19,653 nt of DNA from JBOGIF01 sp050742415. Its GTDB lineage: Bacteria; Actinomycetota; Acidimicrobiia; Acidimicrobiales; AC-14. The notes below the pieces were generated by a model. That model did not search any database. It had not been told where the DNA came from and worked only from the letters and a program-made list of their open reading frames with translations. The position numbers were made by a program, and so were the translations under genes. The stretch lies in contig JBOGIF010000228.1 of assembly GCA_050742415.1 (NCBI GenBank), forward strand, positions 1-19,653, given 5' to 3'. This document shows positions 1 through 6,916 of this stretch, piece after piece (position 1 is the first letter of the stretch; every line of letters begins with the position of its first letter).

Positions 1-444
1 ATCATGGCGTATCCCCGCGCCTGGATCGCCCAGGAGGTGGTTGCCCTGTCCACCTCCCCGACCCACGTCGGGACCCGCCTGTGCCCCCGCCACGTCGACC
101 TGCGGCCCTTTGCCATCAACGACGGCCACCACGTGTGGGTGGCGCCCGGTGGACTGACCCGGGTGGCACTGCCCGAGGGCAGCCTGGTCGTGAACTCCAG
201 CCAGGGAGGCGGCTCCAAGGACACCTGGGTACTGGCCTCGACCGGGCCCATCCGCACCGTCGGGGTCAGCGCCGCCCGTCCCGGTGGGGCCAGCGCGACT
301 CCGGAGACGGGCGCCGCCGCCGAACAGCTGAGCCCGCCCGTAACGTCGCTGCCCCCCGACCCCGGCCCGGCGTTCGGCCCGGCAACTCAGCAGCAGCAAC
401 AACAGCAGCAGCAAGCATCCGCAATGGACACGAGACCATGCTGA
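1..444 (+). CDS. Circularly permuted ATP-grasp protein, C-terminal end (partial)
   Basis: The frame is open from the first base, so this is the 3' end of a longer gene. The visible residues contain the conserved tail of the circularly permuted ATP-grasp (DUF404/DUF407, type 2) family: a run reading AQEVVALST, then PRHVDLRPFAI, then GGLTRVALPEGSLVVNSSQGG followed by SKDTWVL. These proteins are predicted carboxylate-amine ligases that activate a carboxylate with ATP to form an amide or peptide bond; the substrate is unknown. After the conserved end there is a tail of about 60 residues rich in Pro, Gly and Ala that includes nine consecutive Gln, which is not part of the catalytic fold. The stop TGA overlaps the start of the alpha-E gene (ATGCTGA), so the two are translationally coupled. 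The family assignment is strong; the ligase role is inferred from family knowledge. Confidence 0.9.
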   Translation: MMAYPRAWIAQEVVALSTSPTHVGTRLCPRHVDLRPFAINDGHHVWVAPGGLTRVALPEGSLVVNSSQGGGSKDTWVLASTGPIRTVGVSAARPGGASATPETGAAAEQLSPPVTSLPPDPGPAFGPATQQQQQQQQQASAMDTRPC

Positions 445-1385
445 GCCGGATCGCCGAATCGCTTTACTGGGTGGGCCGCTACGTGGAGCGGGCCGAGGAC
501 ACTGCCCGCATCCTCGACGTCCAGCTCCATCACATCCTGGAGGAGCCCGAGCTGGAGGAGGAGGCCGCGTGCCGAGCCATCCTGGCCGTCATGGGTCGCA
601 AACCGCCGCCCGGGCCGGTGGACGCCGGCGACGTGGCCCGCGTGCTGGCCTTCGACGTTGCCGACCCGTGCTCCATCGTCGGCTCGTTCAACGCCGCCCG
701 GGAGAACGCCCGGGGCGCCCGGGAGGTGCTCTCGTCGGAGATGTGGGAGTGCCTCAACACCACCTACAACGCCCTCCCTGCCCGGGCCTCGGCGGCCGCC
801 GCCAGCGGTGGCCTCCACGACTTCTTCCAGTACGTGAAGGAGCGGGCGACCATCGTCGCCGGGTTGGCCGACTCGACGATGACGCGCGATGACGGCTGGC
901 GCTTCCTGGTGTTGGGTCGCAGCTTGGAGCGGATCGACATGACCACCCGCCTGCTCTCGGCCCGCTTCGGCCACCCTTCGAGCTCGCCGGCCTGGATCAC
1001 GGCCCTGCGGTCCTGCTCTGCCCACGAGGCCTTCCTGCGTACCTACCGGCGGGCGGTGGAGCCGGGCCTGGCCGTGGAGTTCCTGCTCCTCGACCGCCTC
1101 TTTCCCCGCTCGGTGCACTTCACCCTGGACGCGGCCGAGAGCAGCCTGGCCGAGCTCGACCCGAGCACCGGCCGGGTCGGCATGGACAACGAGGCCCGGC
1201 GCATCCTGGGCCGGGTGCGCTACGACCTGGAGTTCGCCAACGCCTCGGAGCTGATGGCCGACCTGCCCGAGCGCCTGAGCTCGCTGCAGGCAGCCTGCGC
1301 CCAGGCCGCGGCAGCCGTGGCCGGGCGGTTCTTCCGCCAGACGGCGGCGGTGAGCTGGCAGCTGGAAGGGTCGGCCGCCCGATGA
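438..1385 (+). CDS. Alpha-E domain-containing protein (DUF403)
   Basis: A 315-residue protein, the usual length for the alpha-E family. The N-terminus MLSRIAESLYWVGRYVERAE is the family hallmark, and further conserved blocks are visible: NARGAREVLSSEMWECLN at about residues 90-107 and DDGWRFLVLGRSLERID at about 151-167. It is predicted to be all-helical and soluble, with no signal peptide. Alpha-E proteins occur next to circularly permuted ATP-grasp proteins and transglutaminases, as here, and have been proposed from genomics to act with the ligase; no reaction is established. The ATG at 438 is chosen because it begins exactly at the conserved N-terminus and overlaps the upstream stop by 7 nt; a longer in-frame extension to 81 would only read through the ATP-grasp gene. 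Its stop overlaps the next start as ATGA. Confidence 0.93.
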   Translation: MLSRIAESLYWVGRYVERAEDTARILDVQLHHILEEPELEEEAACRAILAVMGRKPPPGPVDAGDVARVLAFDVADPCSIVGSFNAARENARGAREVLSSEMWECLNTTYNALPARASAAAASGGLHDFFQYVKERATIVAGLADSTMTRDDGWRFLVLGRSLERIDMTTRLLSARFGHPSSSPAWITALRSCSAHEAFLRTYRRAVEPGLAVEFLLLDRLFPRSVHFTLDAAESSLAELDPSTGRVGMDNEARRILGRVRYDLEFANASELMADLPERLSSLQAACAQAAAAVAGRFFRQTAAVSWQLEGSAAR

Positions 1386-2224
1386 GTTGGAAGGTGGGCA
1401 TCCGCCACACGTCGGGCTATCGCTATCGCGGCGACGTTTGGGCCTCGTACAACGAGGCCCGCGTCACGCCACTGACCACCGATCGCCAGGTCGTCCTCGA
1501 GGCCCAGATCCAGGTGAGCCCGTCGGCGAGCACCTATCGCTACTGGGACTACTGGGGCACTCTCGTGGACGCCTTCGAGGTCCACGGGACCCACACCGCC
1601 CTTCACGTCACCAGCACCTCCGTCGTGGAGACGCCGATCGACGAGCCGGCCATACCGGCGACCACCTGGGACGCGGTCCACGAGCGGCCGCCTGCCGAGC
1701 GGCTGGACGAGATGCTGGCTCCGAGCGGCTTCGTCCCGAGGATCCCCGAGGTGGCCGACGCCATGGAGCCACTGGCGGGGGCGGCGGCACCGGCGGAGGC
1801 TGTCGCCGCGGCCATGGCCTGGGTCGGCGACCGCCTGCGCTACGAGCGCGGCACCACCGACGTGACCACGACCGCAGCCGACGCGCTGCGCCTCGGCGTG
1901 GGCGTCTGCCAGGACTACGCCCACCTGGCCCTGAGCGCGCTGCGGGGCCTGGGCATCCCGGCCCGGTACGTCTCGGGCTACCTCCACCCCGACCCCGACG
2001 CCGAGGTCGGCGCGGTCGTAGAGGGCCAGAGCCACGCCTGGGTCGAGGCCTGGTTGGGCACGTGGCTCGGGCTCGATCCCACCCACGGTGGCGGGGTGGG
2101 CGAGCGGCACGTGGTCGTGGCCCGGGGTCGGGACTACGCCGACGTGCTCCCGCTGAAGGGCGTCTATCACGGCGGGCCGTCGGAGGCTCTGACCGTGGCG
2201 GTGGAGTTCACCCGCCTGGCATAG
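1382..2224 (+). CDS. Transglutaminase-like family protein
   Basis: A 280-residue protein with the bacterial transglutaminase-like N-terminal beta domain (about 1-85, beginning KVGIRHTSGYRYRG) followed by a transglutaminase core. The catalytic triad of the papain-like fold is intact: Cys176 in GVGVCQDYAH, His218 in SHAWVEAW and Asp232 in LGLDPTHG. No signal peptide or membrane segment is seen, so it should be cytoplasmic. In this module, such proteins are predicted to be cysteine peptidases or amide-exchanging enzymes acting on the product of the neighbouring ATP-grasp protein; this is inference from repeated gene association. It starts 4 nt inside the end of the alpha-E gene (ATGA), so the three genes form one operon. 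Its stop lies only 12 nt from the stop of the convergent response regulator. Confidence 0.93.
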   Translation: MSWKVGIRHTSGYRYRGDVWASYNEARVTPLTTDRQVVLEAQIQVSPSASTYRYWDYWGTLVDAFEVHGTHTALHVTSTSVVETPIDEPAIPATTWDAVHERPPAERLDEMLAPSGFVPRIPEVADAMEPLAGAAAPAEAVAAAMAWVGDRLRYERGTTDVTTTAADALRLGVGVCQDYAHLALSALRGLGIPARYVSGYLHPDPDAEVGAVVEGQSHAWVEAWLGTWLGLDPTHGGGVGERHVVVARGRDYADVLPLKGVYHGGPSEALTVAVEFTRLA

Positions 2225-2236
2225 AGAGGGCGCGCC

Positions 2237-2950
2237 TCATCCCGGGGCCAGTCGCTCCGAACGATCGACCAACCGGTACCCCACGCCCGGCTCGGTGATC
2301 AGCCGCGGGAGCTTCGGGTCGTCCTCGATCTTCTTGCGGAGCTGGCTGGCGTAGACGCGCAGGTACTGGCTCTCCGTCGCGTACCCCGGCCCCCACACCT
2401 CCTCCAGGATCATCCGGTGGGTGAGCACCCGGCCGGGGTGGCGGGCCAGGGCGGCCAGGAACCCGAACTCCTTGGGGGTCAGGTCCACCGCCCGTCCCCC
2501 TACGGTTACGCGCCGGTCGGGAACATCGATCCGGACGTCGCCCACCTCGAGCACCGATCGGTCGTTCGGTCCGTCGGCGGGCCGGCGGTGGCGGATGGCG
2601 ACCCGCACCCGGGCAAGCAGCTCGGGCATCGAGAACGGCTTGGTGACGTAGTCGTCGGCCCCCTCGTCGAGGGCGGCCACCTTGCGGTCGTCCGCCCCCT
2701 CGGCGGTCAGGACGATGATCGGGACCTCCGACCAGGCCCGGATGCGCCGGCACACCTCAAGGCCGTCGAGGTCGGGGAGGCCGAGGTCGAGCACGACCAC
2801 CGTCGGCGCGTCGATGGCCACCCGGCCGAGCGCCTCCTCGGCGGTGGCGGCGGTCAGCACCCGGTAGCCCCGGGCCTGGAGGGCCACGGCCAGCGCCCGG
2901 ATGATGGCCGGCTCGTCGTCGACGACGAGCACCGAGGACACCTCACCCAC
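2237..2950 (-). CDS. OmpR/KdpE-family response regulator
   Basis: A 237-residue two-domain transcription regulator. The receiver domain (about 5-120) has the acidic pair DDEP at 11-14, the phosphoryl-accepting Asp55 in VVVLDLGLPD and the conserved Lys in TKPFSMPEL near residue 104. The C-terminal winged helix (about 135-230) shows the OmpR-type features LTPKEFGFLAALARHPGRVLT and the final GVGYRL. Overall sequence style (RALAVALQARGYRVLTAATAEEAL, SQLRKKIEDDPKLPRLITEPGVGYRLV) is closest to KdpE. Its start lies 8 nt inside the 3' end of the sensor kinase gene, so the two are co-translated. No kdpFABC potassium-pump genes are in the window, so a role in potassium control is not supported by context; the target is unknown and I give no gene symbol. 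Confidence 0.93.
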   Translation of the reverse strand: MGEVSSVLVVDDEPAIIRALAVALQARGYRVLTAATAEEALGRVAIDAPTVVVLDLGLPDLDGLEVCRRIRAWSEVPIIVLTAEGADDRKVAALDEGADDYVTKPFSMPELLARVRVAIRHRRPADGPNDRSVLEVGDVRIDVPDRRVTVGGRAVDLTPKEFGFLAALARHPGRVLTHRMILEEVWGPGYATESQYLRVYASQLRKKIEDDPKLPRLITEPGVGYRLVDRSERLAPG

Positions 2951-4076
2951 GGCGCACCGGCATGGTGAATCGCAGCTCGGCCCCGCCCTGGGGGGCGCCG
3001 TTGGCGGCGATGGTGCCGCCGTGGGCCTCGACGATGGCCCGGCAGATGGCGAGGCCCACGCCGGTCGAAGCGCTCCCCTGGCCGCGGCGGAAGGCCTGGA
3101 ATATCCGGCCGCGCTCGAAGGGCGGCACCCCCGGTCCCTCGTCGCTCACCCACACCTCGACCATGCCGTCGCGGCGGCGGGCGCCCACCCTTACGGTCGA
3201 GCGGGGCGGCGTGTGCCGGGCGGCGTTCTCGAGGAGGTTGGTGAGGACCTGGTCGAGCTGGGTGTAGTCGGCGTCGAGCAAGGGCAGGTCGGGCGGGAGG
3301 TCGACCTGCACCCGGACCTGGCGGAACAGCCTCGACAGCCTCCGGACCCGGTCGGCCACCAGCTCGTCCAGGGCGACGGCCTGGCGGTCCGGCTGGAGGG
3401 CGCCCGCCTCGATCCGGCTCAGGTCCAGCAGGTTGGCCACCAGGCGGTCCAGCCGCTCGGCCTCGTCGCCGACCAGGTCGAGCAGCTCGTCGCGGGTGGC
3501 GTCGTCGTAGGCCGCCCCTTCCCGAAGCTCGGAGGTGACGGCCCGGATGGTGGCCAGGGGCGTGCGCAGGTCGTGGGAGACCGAGCGCAGGAGCGCAGCC
3601 CGCTGGGCGTCGGCCTGCTCCAGCACGGCCAGCCGGGTCGTCTCGTCGGCCAGCCGCTCGCGCTCGGCCACCACCGTCTCGTAGCGGTCGTAGAGGGCCT
3701 GGGTCTCCTCGGCCCGCTGCTCGGCGGCCCGGCGGCGGTCGGCCTCCCGGGCCACGAAAGTGCCGACGGCGGCGGCCACCGCCACGAAGACCCCGAGGGC
3801 GACGGCGTCGTCGACCACCGCCACCTTGGGAGTCCAGTAGGGCGGGATGAAGGCCAGGTTGAAGGCGCCGGCGGCCAGCACCGCGGTGGCGAGCGCTGCG
3901 GTCAGGCCGCCGATGACGCCGGCGCACACCACAGGCAGGACCAACAGCAGGGCCGGGGTGGCCCGCGTGGCGTCGCTTCGGAGGGGCACGAACGCCATCG
4001 TGATCGCCATGGTCAGCCCGAGGCCGACGCAGAAGCCGAGCGCAGGCGCCGGATTGCGGGTGGAGCGGAGGTGCAC
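2943..4076 (-). CDS. DUF4118 sensor histidine kinase (KdpD C-terminal-like)
   Basis: A 377-residue kinase when read from the GTG at 4076. Residues about 10-105 form a tight bundle of four membrane helices of the DUF4118 type, including the family signature FNLAFIPPYW near residues 71-81. A coiled stretch rich in Arg, Glu and Ala (about 108-155) links to the HisKA domain with the phospho-accepting His168 in SVSHDLRTPL, and a HATPase_c domain with the N box NLLENAARHTPP (about 280-291), G1 box DEGPGVP (312-318) and G2 GVGLAIC. The long cytosolic KdpD and USP input domains of true KdpD are absent, so the signal is probably sensed by the membrane bundle. A longer in-frame extension to 4373 is open but lacks any recognisable sequence; the GTG at 4076 sits just before the first helix, so I prefer it although its ribosome binding site is weak. 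The partner regulator follows directly. Confidence 0.9.
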   Translation of the reverse strand: MHLRSTRNPAPALGFCVGLGLTMAITMAFVPLRSDATRATPALLLVLPVVCAGVIGGLTAALATAVLAAGAFNLAFIPPYWTPKVAVVDDAVALGVFVAVAAAVGTFVAREADRRRAAEQRAEETQALYDRYETVVAERERLADETTRLAVLEQADAQRAALLRSVSHDLRTPLATIRAVTSELREGAAYDDATRDELLDLVGDEAERLDRLVANLLDLSRIEAGALQPDRQAVALDELVADRVRRLSRLFRQVRVQVDLPPDLPLLDADYTQLDQVLTNLLENAARHTPPRSTVRVGARRRDGMVEVWVSDEGPGVPPFERGRIFQAFRRGQGSASTGVGLAICRAIVEAHGGTIAANGAPQGGAELRFTMPVRRG

Positions 4077-4121
4077 GGCTCGATCTTTACGCGCCGCTCG
4101 ACGCTTGAAGGCATACCCCGG

Positions 4122-4280
4122 ATGAGGGCGCGGGCTCGCGACTTCGAGAGCGGGTTGCGCGAGCGCCGGCCCGACATCCTGGGCATGGTGGTCGCCTGGC
4201 ACGGCGACGGGGGCTTTACGCAGGCGATCTACTTCGCCTCCGAGAGCGAGACCCGGAGATCGACAGAGCCCTGGCTCTAG
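4122..4280 (+). pseudogene. Remnant of a dimeric alpha/beta-barrel-like protein
   Basis: A 52-codon frame whose middle reads FESGLRERRPDILGMVVAWH, then GDGGFTQAIYFASESETRR. This resembles the C-terminal half of small actinobacterial dimeric alpha/beta-barrel (antibiotic-biosynthesis-monooxygenase-like) proteins, where a segment reading RRPD-x-x-G followed by GDGGF and YF-x-SE-x-x-AR is common. The N-terminal half is missing and the end runs out after the conserved part into an unrelated STEPWL tail. There is no convincing ribosome binding site. I read it as a leftover fragment between the divergently placed kinase and the small membrane protein. It could instead be a short expressed peptide, or a chance resemblance; family recognition here is from memory and only moderate. 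Confidence 0.4.
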
Positions 4281-4291
4281 GCTCTCGGGGC

Positions 4292-4711
4292 ATGAACGGG
4301 ACTTCCACCGAAGCTGCGGCGACTCCGGAGTGGCGTCGGCGGCTTCCCATGATTGGCCTGGTGGCCGCGGCATGGGCCGTACTGCCTCCCTACACGGGGC
4401 CAGAGCTCGACACCGCGACGAGGGTCGAGGTGGCCGACCACGTGGTGCCGGGAGCGCTTGTGCTGCTCGTGGCGGCGTTCTCGCTCGGCTTCTCGCGGCG
4501 GGCCTTGTCGGCGCCCACGGCCATGCTCGTGGCCGGGCTCACGGTGACGTTGGCAGGGCTCTGGATGACCTTCACCCATGTCCCCCTCGTGGTCCAGGCC
4601 GTCGACCGCGAAGTCTCTCTGGGAGCCGCGGTGTACCACACGCTTCCGGGTGTGGCGGTCCTCGTTCTCGGCCTGGTGTGGGCGGCGGCGTACTGGCGGG
4701 ACTCGGCTTGA
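4292..4711 (+). CDS. Small four-helix membrane protein, function unknown
   Basis: A 139-residue protein that I do not recognise. Four hydrophobic segments can be seen at about residues 18-33, 50-68, 76-97 and 112-134, after a short cytosolic N-terminus with an Arg cluster (WRRRLP) and before a very short C-terminal end, which fits four membrane helices with both ends inside. There are no Cys residues and no obvious catalytic motif; single His residues occur at 50, 96 and 116 near helix ends. The start ATG at 4292 is the first in frame. The next gene begins only 10 nt after its stop, so the two are probably one transcript and the protein may act with the anchored propeller protein, but this is inference. 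Confidence 0.7.
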   Translation: MNGTSTEAAATPEWRRRLPMIGLVAAAWAVLPPYTGPELDTATRVEVADHVVPGALVLLVAAFSLGFSRRALSAPTAMLVAGLTVTLAGLWMTFTHVPLVVQAVDREVSLGAAVYHTLPGVAVLVLGLVWAAAYWRDSA

Positions 4712-4721
4712 ACCCCGCCGT

Positions 4722-6278
4722 GTGACGGTCGGGACGCCGACCGGAGGCCCTTCGAGGCTGCTGGCGACGGTGATCGCCCTCGGCCTGCTCGCCGCCGGCG
4801 CCGGGACGTGGTTGATCGGCTCCTCGGCCCCGTCCCGCCAGCCACGGCCGTCGGGACCGGTGGCGCCCGCGAACCCCAGCGCGCGGGATCCGCTCGACAT
4901 CCGGGCCCACAACTCGCCGAGCGTCGCCCGCAACCCTGAGCGGACCGACAACCTGGTCGTCACCAGCCGCGTCGACTCACCGATGTTCGCCTGTGCCGTG
5001 TACGTGTCTGACGACGGCGCAGGCCGCTGGTCGGAGAGCAAGCTCCCTGCTCCCGCCGGGGAGGAGCCGAAGTGCTTTGCCCCCGATGCCGCCTTCGGCA
5101 GTGACGGCACGCTGTATGTCTCGTTCGTCACGCTCGCCGGCACCGGCAACGTCCCCCACGCCGGATGGGTCGTCTCGTCGACGGACGGCGGGCGCACCTT
5201 CTCGGTCCCGGTCCGCGCCCTCGGCCCCCAGAGCTTCCAGGTGCGCCTGGTCGCGGACTCCGAGAACCCGCGCCGTCTCTGGCTCAGCTGGCTCGAGGTG
5301 GGAGAGGTGGGACTGCTCGCCTTCTCGAAGCCCGGCAACCCGGTCAACGTCGCCCGATCCGACGACGGCGGCGCGACATGGGGCGAGCCGGTACGGGTCA
5401 GCCCTCCCGGCCGTCAGCGGGTGGTGGCGCCATCGCCCGCCCTCGGCAGGAACGGCCGTCTGCATGTCGCCTATCTCGACGTGGGCGACGACAGCCTGGA
5501 CTACCACGGAGGCCACCAGGGCCGGGGCGGCGAACCGTACCCGGGCAACTGGCAGCTGCTCGTGGCCACCTCGGCGGATGGCGGGGCCACGTGGACGGAG
5601 GCCGCGGCGGACAAGACGCTGGTTCCCACCGAGAGGTTCCTGGCGTTCCTGCCGCCGTTCCCGTCGGTGGCTGCCGATCGGACCAGCGACCGCGTCTACG
5701 TCAGCTTCGCCGACGGCCGCTCCGGTGATGCCGACGTGTGGCTATGGGGGTCCGTCGACTCGGGAGCCACGTGGGCACGTCCCCACCGGGTCAACGACAC
5801 CCGGCCGGGCGACGGCACGTCGCAGTACCTCTCGCGAATCTCGGTGTCGCCGGGTGGCCGGGTCGACGTCGTCTACTACGACCGGCGGGCCGACAGCGCC
5901 AACGTTCTCAACGAGGTCTCCTTCCAGTCGTCATTCGACCGGGGCGCCACGTTCAGCAGGCGAGCGCAACTGTCCGGTGCCGCCTTCGACTCTCGGGTCG
6001 GCTTCGGGAGCGAGCGGGGGATGCCCGACCTGGGGAGCCGCCTGGCGTTGATCTCCTCCGACACTGGTGCCCTCGCCGTCTGGTCGGACACGAGGGCCGG
6101 GACCGAGGCTTCCTCCAAGCAGGACCTCGCCGTGGCCCAGGTCGCGGTCGGGGGCGACGACTGGCGCGATCGTCTGCGATGGCCGTTGCGGGCCGCCGCC
6201 GCTGCGTTGGTGCTGGCCGCCTTGGTGGTGGTCGCCGGCGCGCTCAGGCGCCGGGGGCCACTTGTCACGGCGGGCTAG
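4722..6278 (+). CDS. Membrane-anchored BNR/Asp-box (sialidase-like) propeller protein
   Basis: Read from the GTG at 4722 this is 518 residues. An N-terminal hydrophobic segment (about 12-33, without a lipobox Cys) acts as signal or anchor, and a second helix lies at the C-terminus (about 488-509) followed by an Arg-rich end. Between them is a beta-propeller with five clear Asp boxes of the form S-x-D-x-G-x-T-W/F: STDGGRTF (153-160), SDDGGATW (213-220), SADGGATW (284-291), SVDSGATW (344-351) and SFDRGATF (404-411), and a degenerate sixth (SDDGAGRW) near residue 96-103. Two Cys at about 91 and 118 could form a disulfide outside the cell. The Arg triad of real sialidases is not identifiable, so substrate and activity are unknown; carbohydrate or protein binding is possible. 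An open extension upstream to 4578 only overlaps the preceding membrane protein. Confidence 0.85.
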   Translation: MTVGTPTGGPSRLLATVIALGLLAAGAGTWLIGSSAPSRQPRPSGPVAPANPSARDPLDIRAHNSPSVARNPERTDNLVVTSRVDSPMFACAVYVSDDGAGRWSESKLPAPAGEEPKCFAPDAAFGSDGTLYVSFVTLAGTGNVPHAGWVVSSTDGGRTFSVPVRALGPQSFQVRLVADSENPRRLWLSWLEVGEVGLLAFSKPGNPVNVARSDDGGATWGEPVRVSPPGRQRVVAPSPALGRNGRLHVAYLDVGDDSLDYHGGHQGRGGEPYPGNWQLLVATSADGGATWTEAAADKTLVPTERFLAFLPPFPSVAADRTSDRVYVSFADGRSGDADVWLWGSVDSGATWARPHRVNDTRPGDGTSQYLSRISVSPGGRVDVVYYDRRADSANVLNEVSFQSSFDRGATFSRRAQLSGAAFDSRVGFGSERGMPDLGSRLALISSDTGALAVWSDTRAGTEASSKQDLAVAQVAVGGDDWRDRLRWPLRAAAAALVLAALVVVAGALRRRGPLVTAG

Positions 6279-6774
6279 TGGAGGTGCGCTCCCAAATGTC
6301 GTTGCAACGCTCGCAGACTTCCTCGGGCACCAACCCGGCCCGCATCAGCAAGGCGAAGACCTTGCAGCCCAGGCAGAAGCCGAGGAACGCCTCCAGCGAG
6401 GCGGCGACGATCATCATGGCGAGGACGACGCGGGCGGCGCCCCAGTTGTCGAACCCGAAAGCGAGCACGGCGGCGGTGACGGTGAAGGCCGCGCCGATGC
6501 CCTGGGCAAAGCGCTTCGGCGGGCCGGCCACCAGCTTGGGCTCGATGTCGAGCCGGGGTGTGATCACCCGGGTAACCAGCTGGCCAAGGGGGCTCAGCTT
6601 GGGCCCGGTGAGCACGCGAGCGACAAACCCGTAGGCCAGGACCACCGTGAGCCAGCGAAGGTCGAAGGCGATGGCGGCCACCGACATGGCCACGACCCCG
6701 GTCGCCACCAGGCGCGCCGACACCTCGTTGACCGGGTTGGGGAACGAGAAGAAAGAGTCGGTACTGGTGCTCAT
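6265..6774 (-). CDS. DUF4395 domain-containing membrane protein
   Basis: A 169-residue protein matching the DUF4395 pattern: an N-terminal block FPNPVNEVSARLVATG, paired helices at about 20-55, the segment GPKLSPLGQLVTRVITPRL, then GPPKRFAQGIG and a second pair of helices at about 93-145. It carries two CxxC motifs, Cys134/Cys137 in GFCLGC at the end of the last helix and Cys154/Cys157 in EEVCERC in the C-terminal tail. Such Cys pairs suggest a thiol redox or metal-binding role, which fits DUF4395 proteins often lying near thioredoxin or sulfur-transfer genes elsewhere; none is present here. The ATG at 6774 has an AGGA sequence about 5 nt upstream. Its 3' end overlaps the convergent propeller gene by 14 nt. 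Confidence 0.88.
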   Translation of the reverse strand: MSTSTDSFFSFPNPVNEVSARLVATGVVAMSVAAIAFDLRWLTVVLAYGFVARVLTGPKLSPLGQLVTRVITPRLDIEPKLVAGPPKRFAQGIGAAFTVTAAVLAFGFDNWGAARVVLAMMIVAASLEAFLGFCLGCKVFALLMRAGLVPEEVCERCNDIWERTSTSPP

Positions 6775-6820
6775 GGTCCTGGCCTCGGTGTCGGGGTGCC
6801 ACTGCTTGCTATCGGAAACG

Positions 6821-6889
6821 ACCTGGGCAGGTGGATTATGCCCATCATCATAAACTCAACTGATGAAGTAGGAAAGGGTTCGGTCCGAA
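6821..6889. promoter_or_regulatory. Inverted repeats in the divergent promoter region
   Basis: The 142-nt gap between the divergent DUF4395 and caspase-like genes is visibly richer in A+T than its surroundings, especially around 6835-6880, as expected for promoters. It holds two exact inverted repeats: ACCTG-GG-CAGGT at 6821-6832 and TTCGG-T-CCGAA at 6879-6889. The second lies 27 nt upstream of the caspase-like ATG and could be an operator. No confident -35/-10 pair can be assigned. Confidence 0.35.
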
Positions 6890-6916
6890 TGTCACGCTTT
6901 GGATAGAACTGGTCCT

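Noticed and set aside
387..1118. Minus-strand frame ending in a poly-Cys run
   Set aside because: The Cys run is just the reverse reading of the CAG/CAA repeat; the plus strand encodes the alpha-E protein.
2225..2236. GGCGCGCC palindrome between the transglutaminase and response regulator as a terminator
   Set aside because: It is a short self-complementary octamer with no loop-forming stem of useful length; a role as terminator is not supported.
2901..4121. Long plus-strand open frame over the sensor kinase
   Set aside because: Antisense to the kinase with shadow-type composition; only its last 52 codons (4122-4280), beyond the kinase gene, look protein-like and are reported separately.
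6067..6906. Plus-strand frame rich in His, Gly and Asp over the DUF4395 gene
   Set aside because: Antisense shadow of DUF4395; no start signal and no family resemblance.
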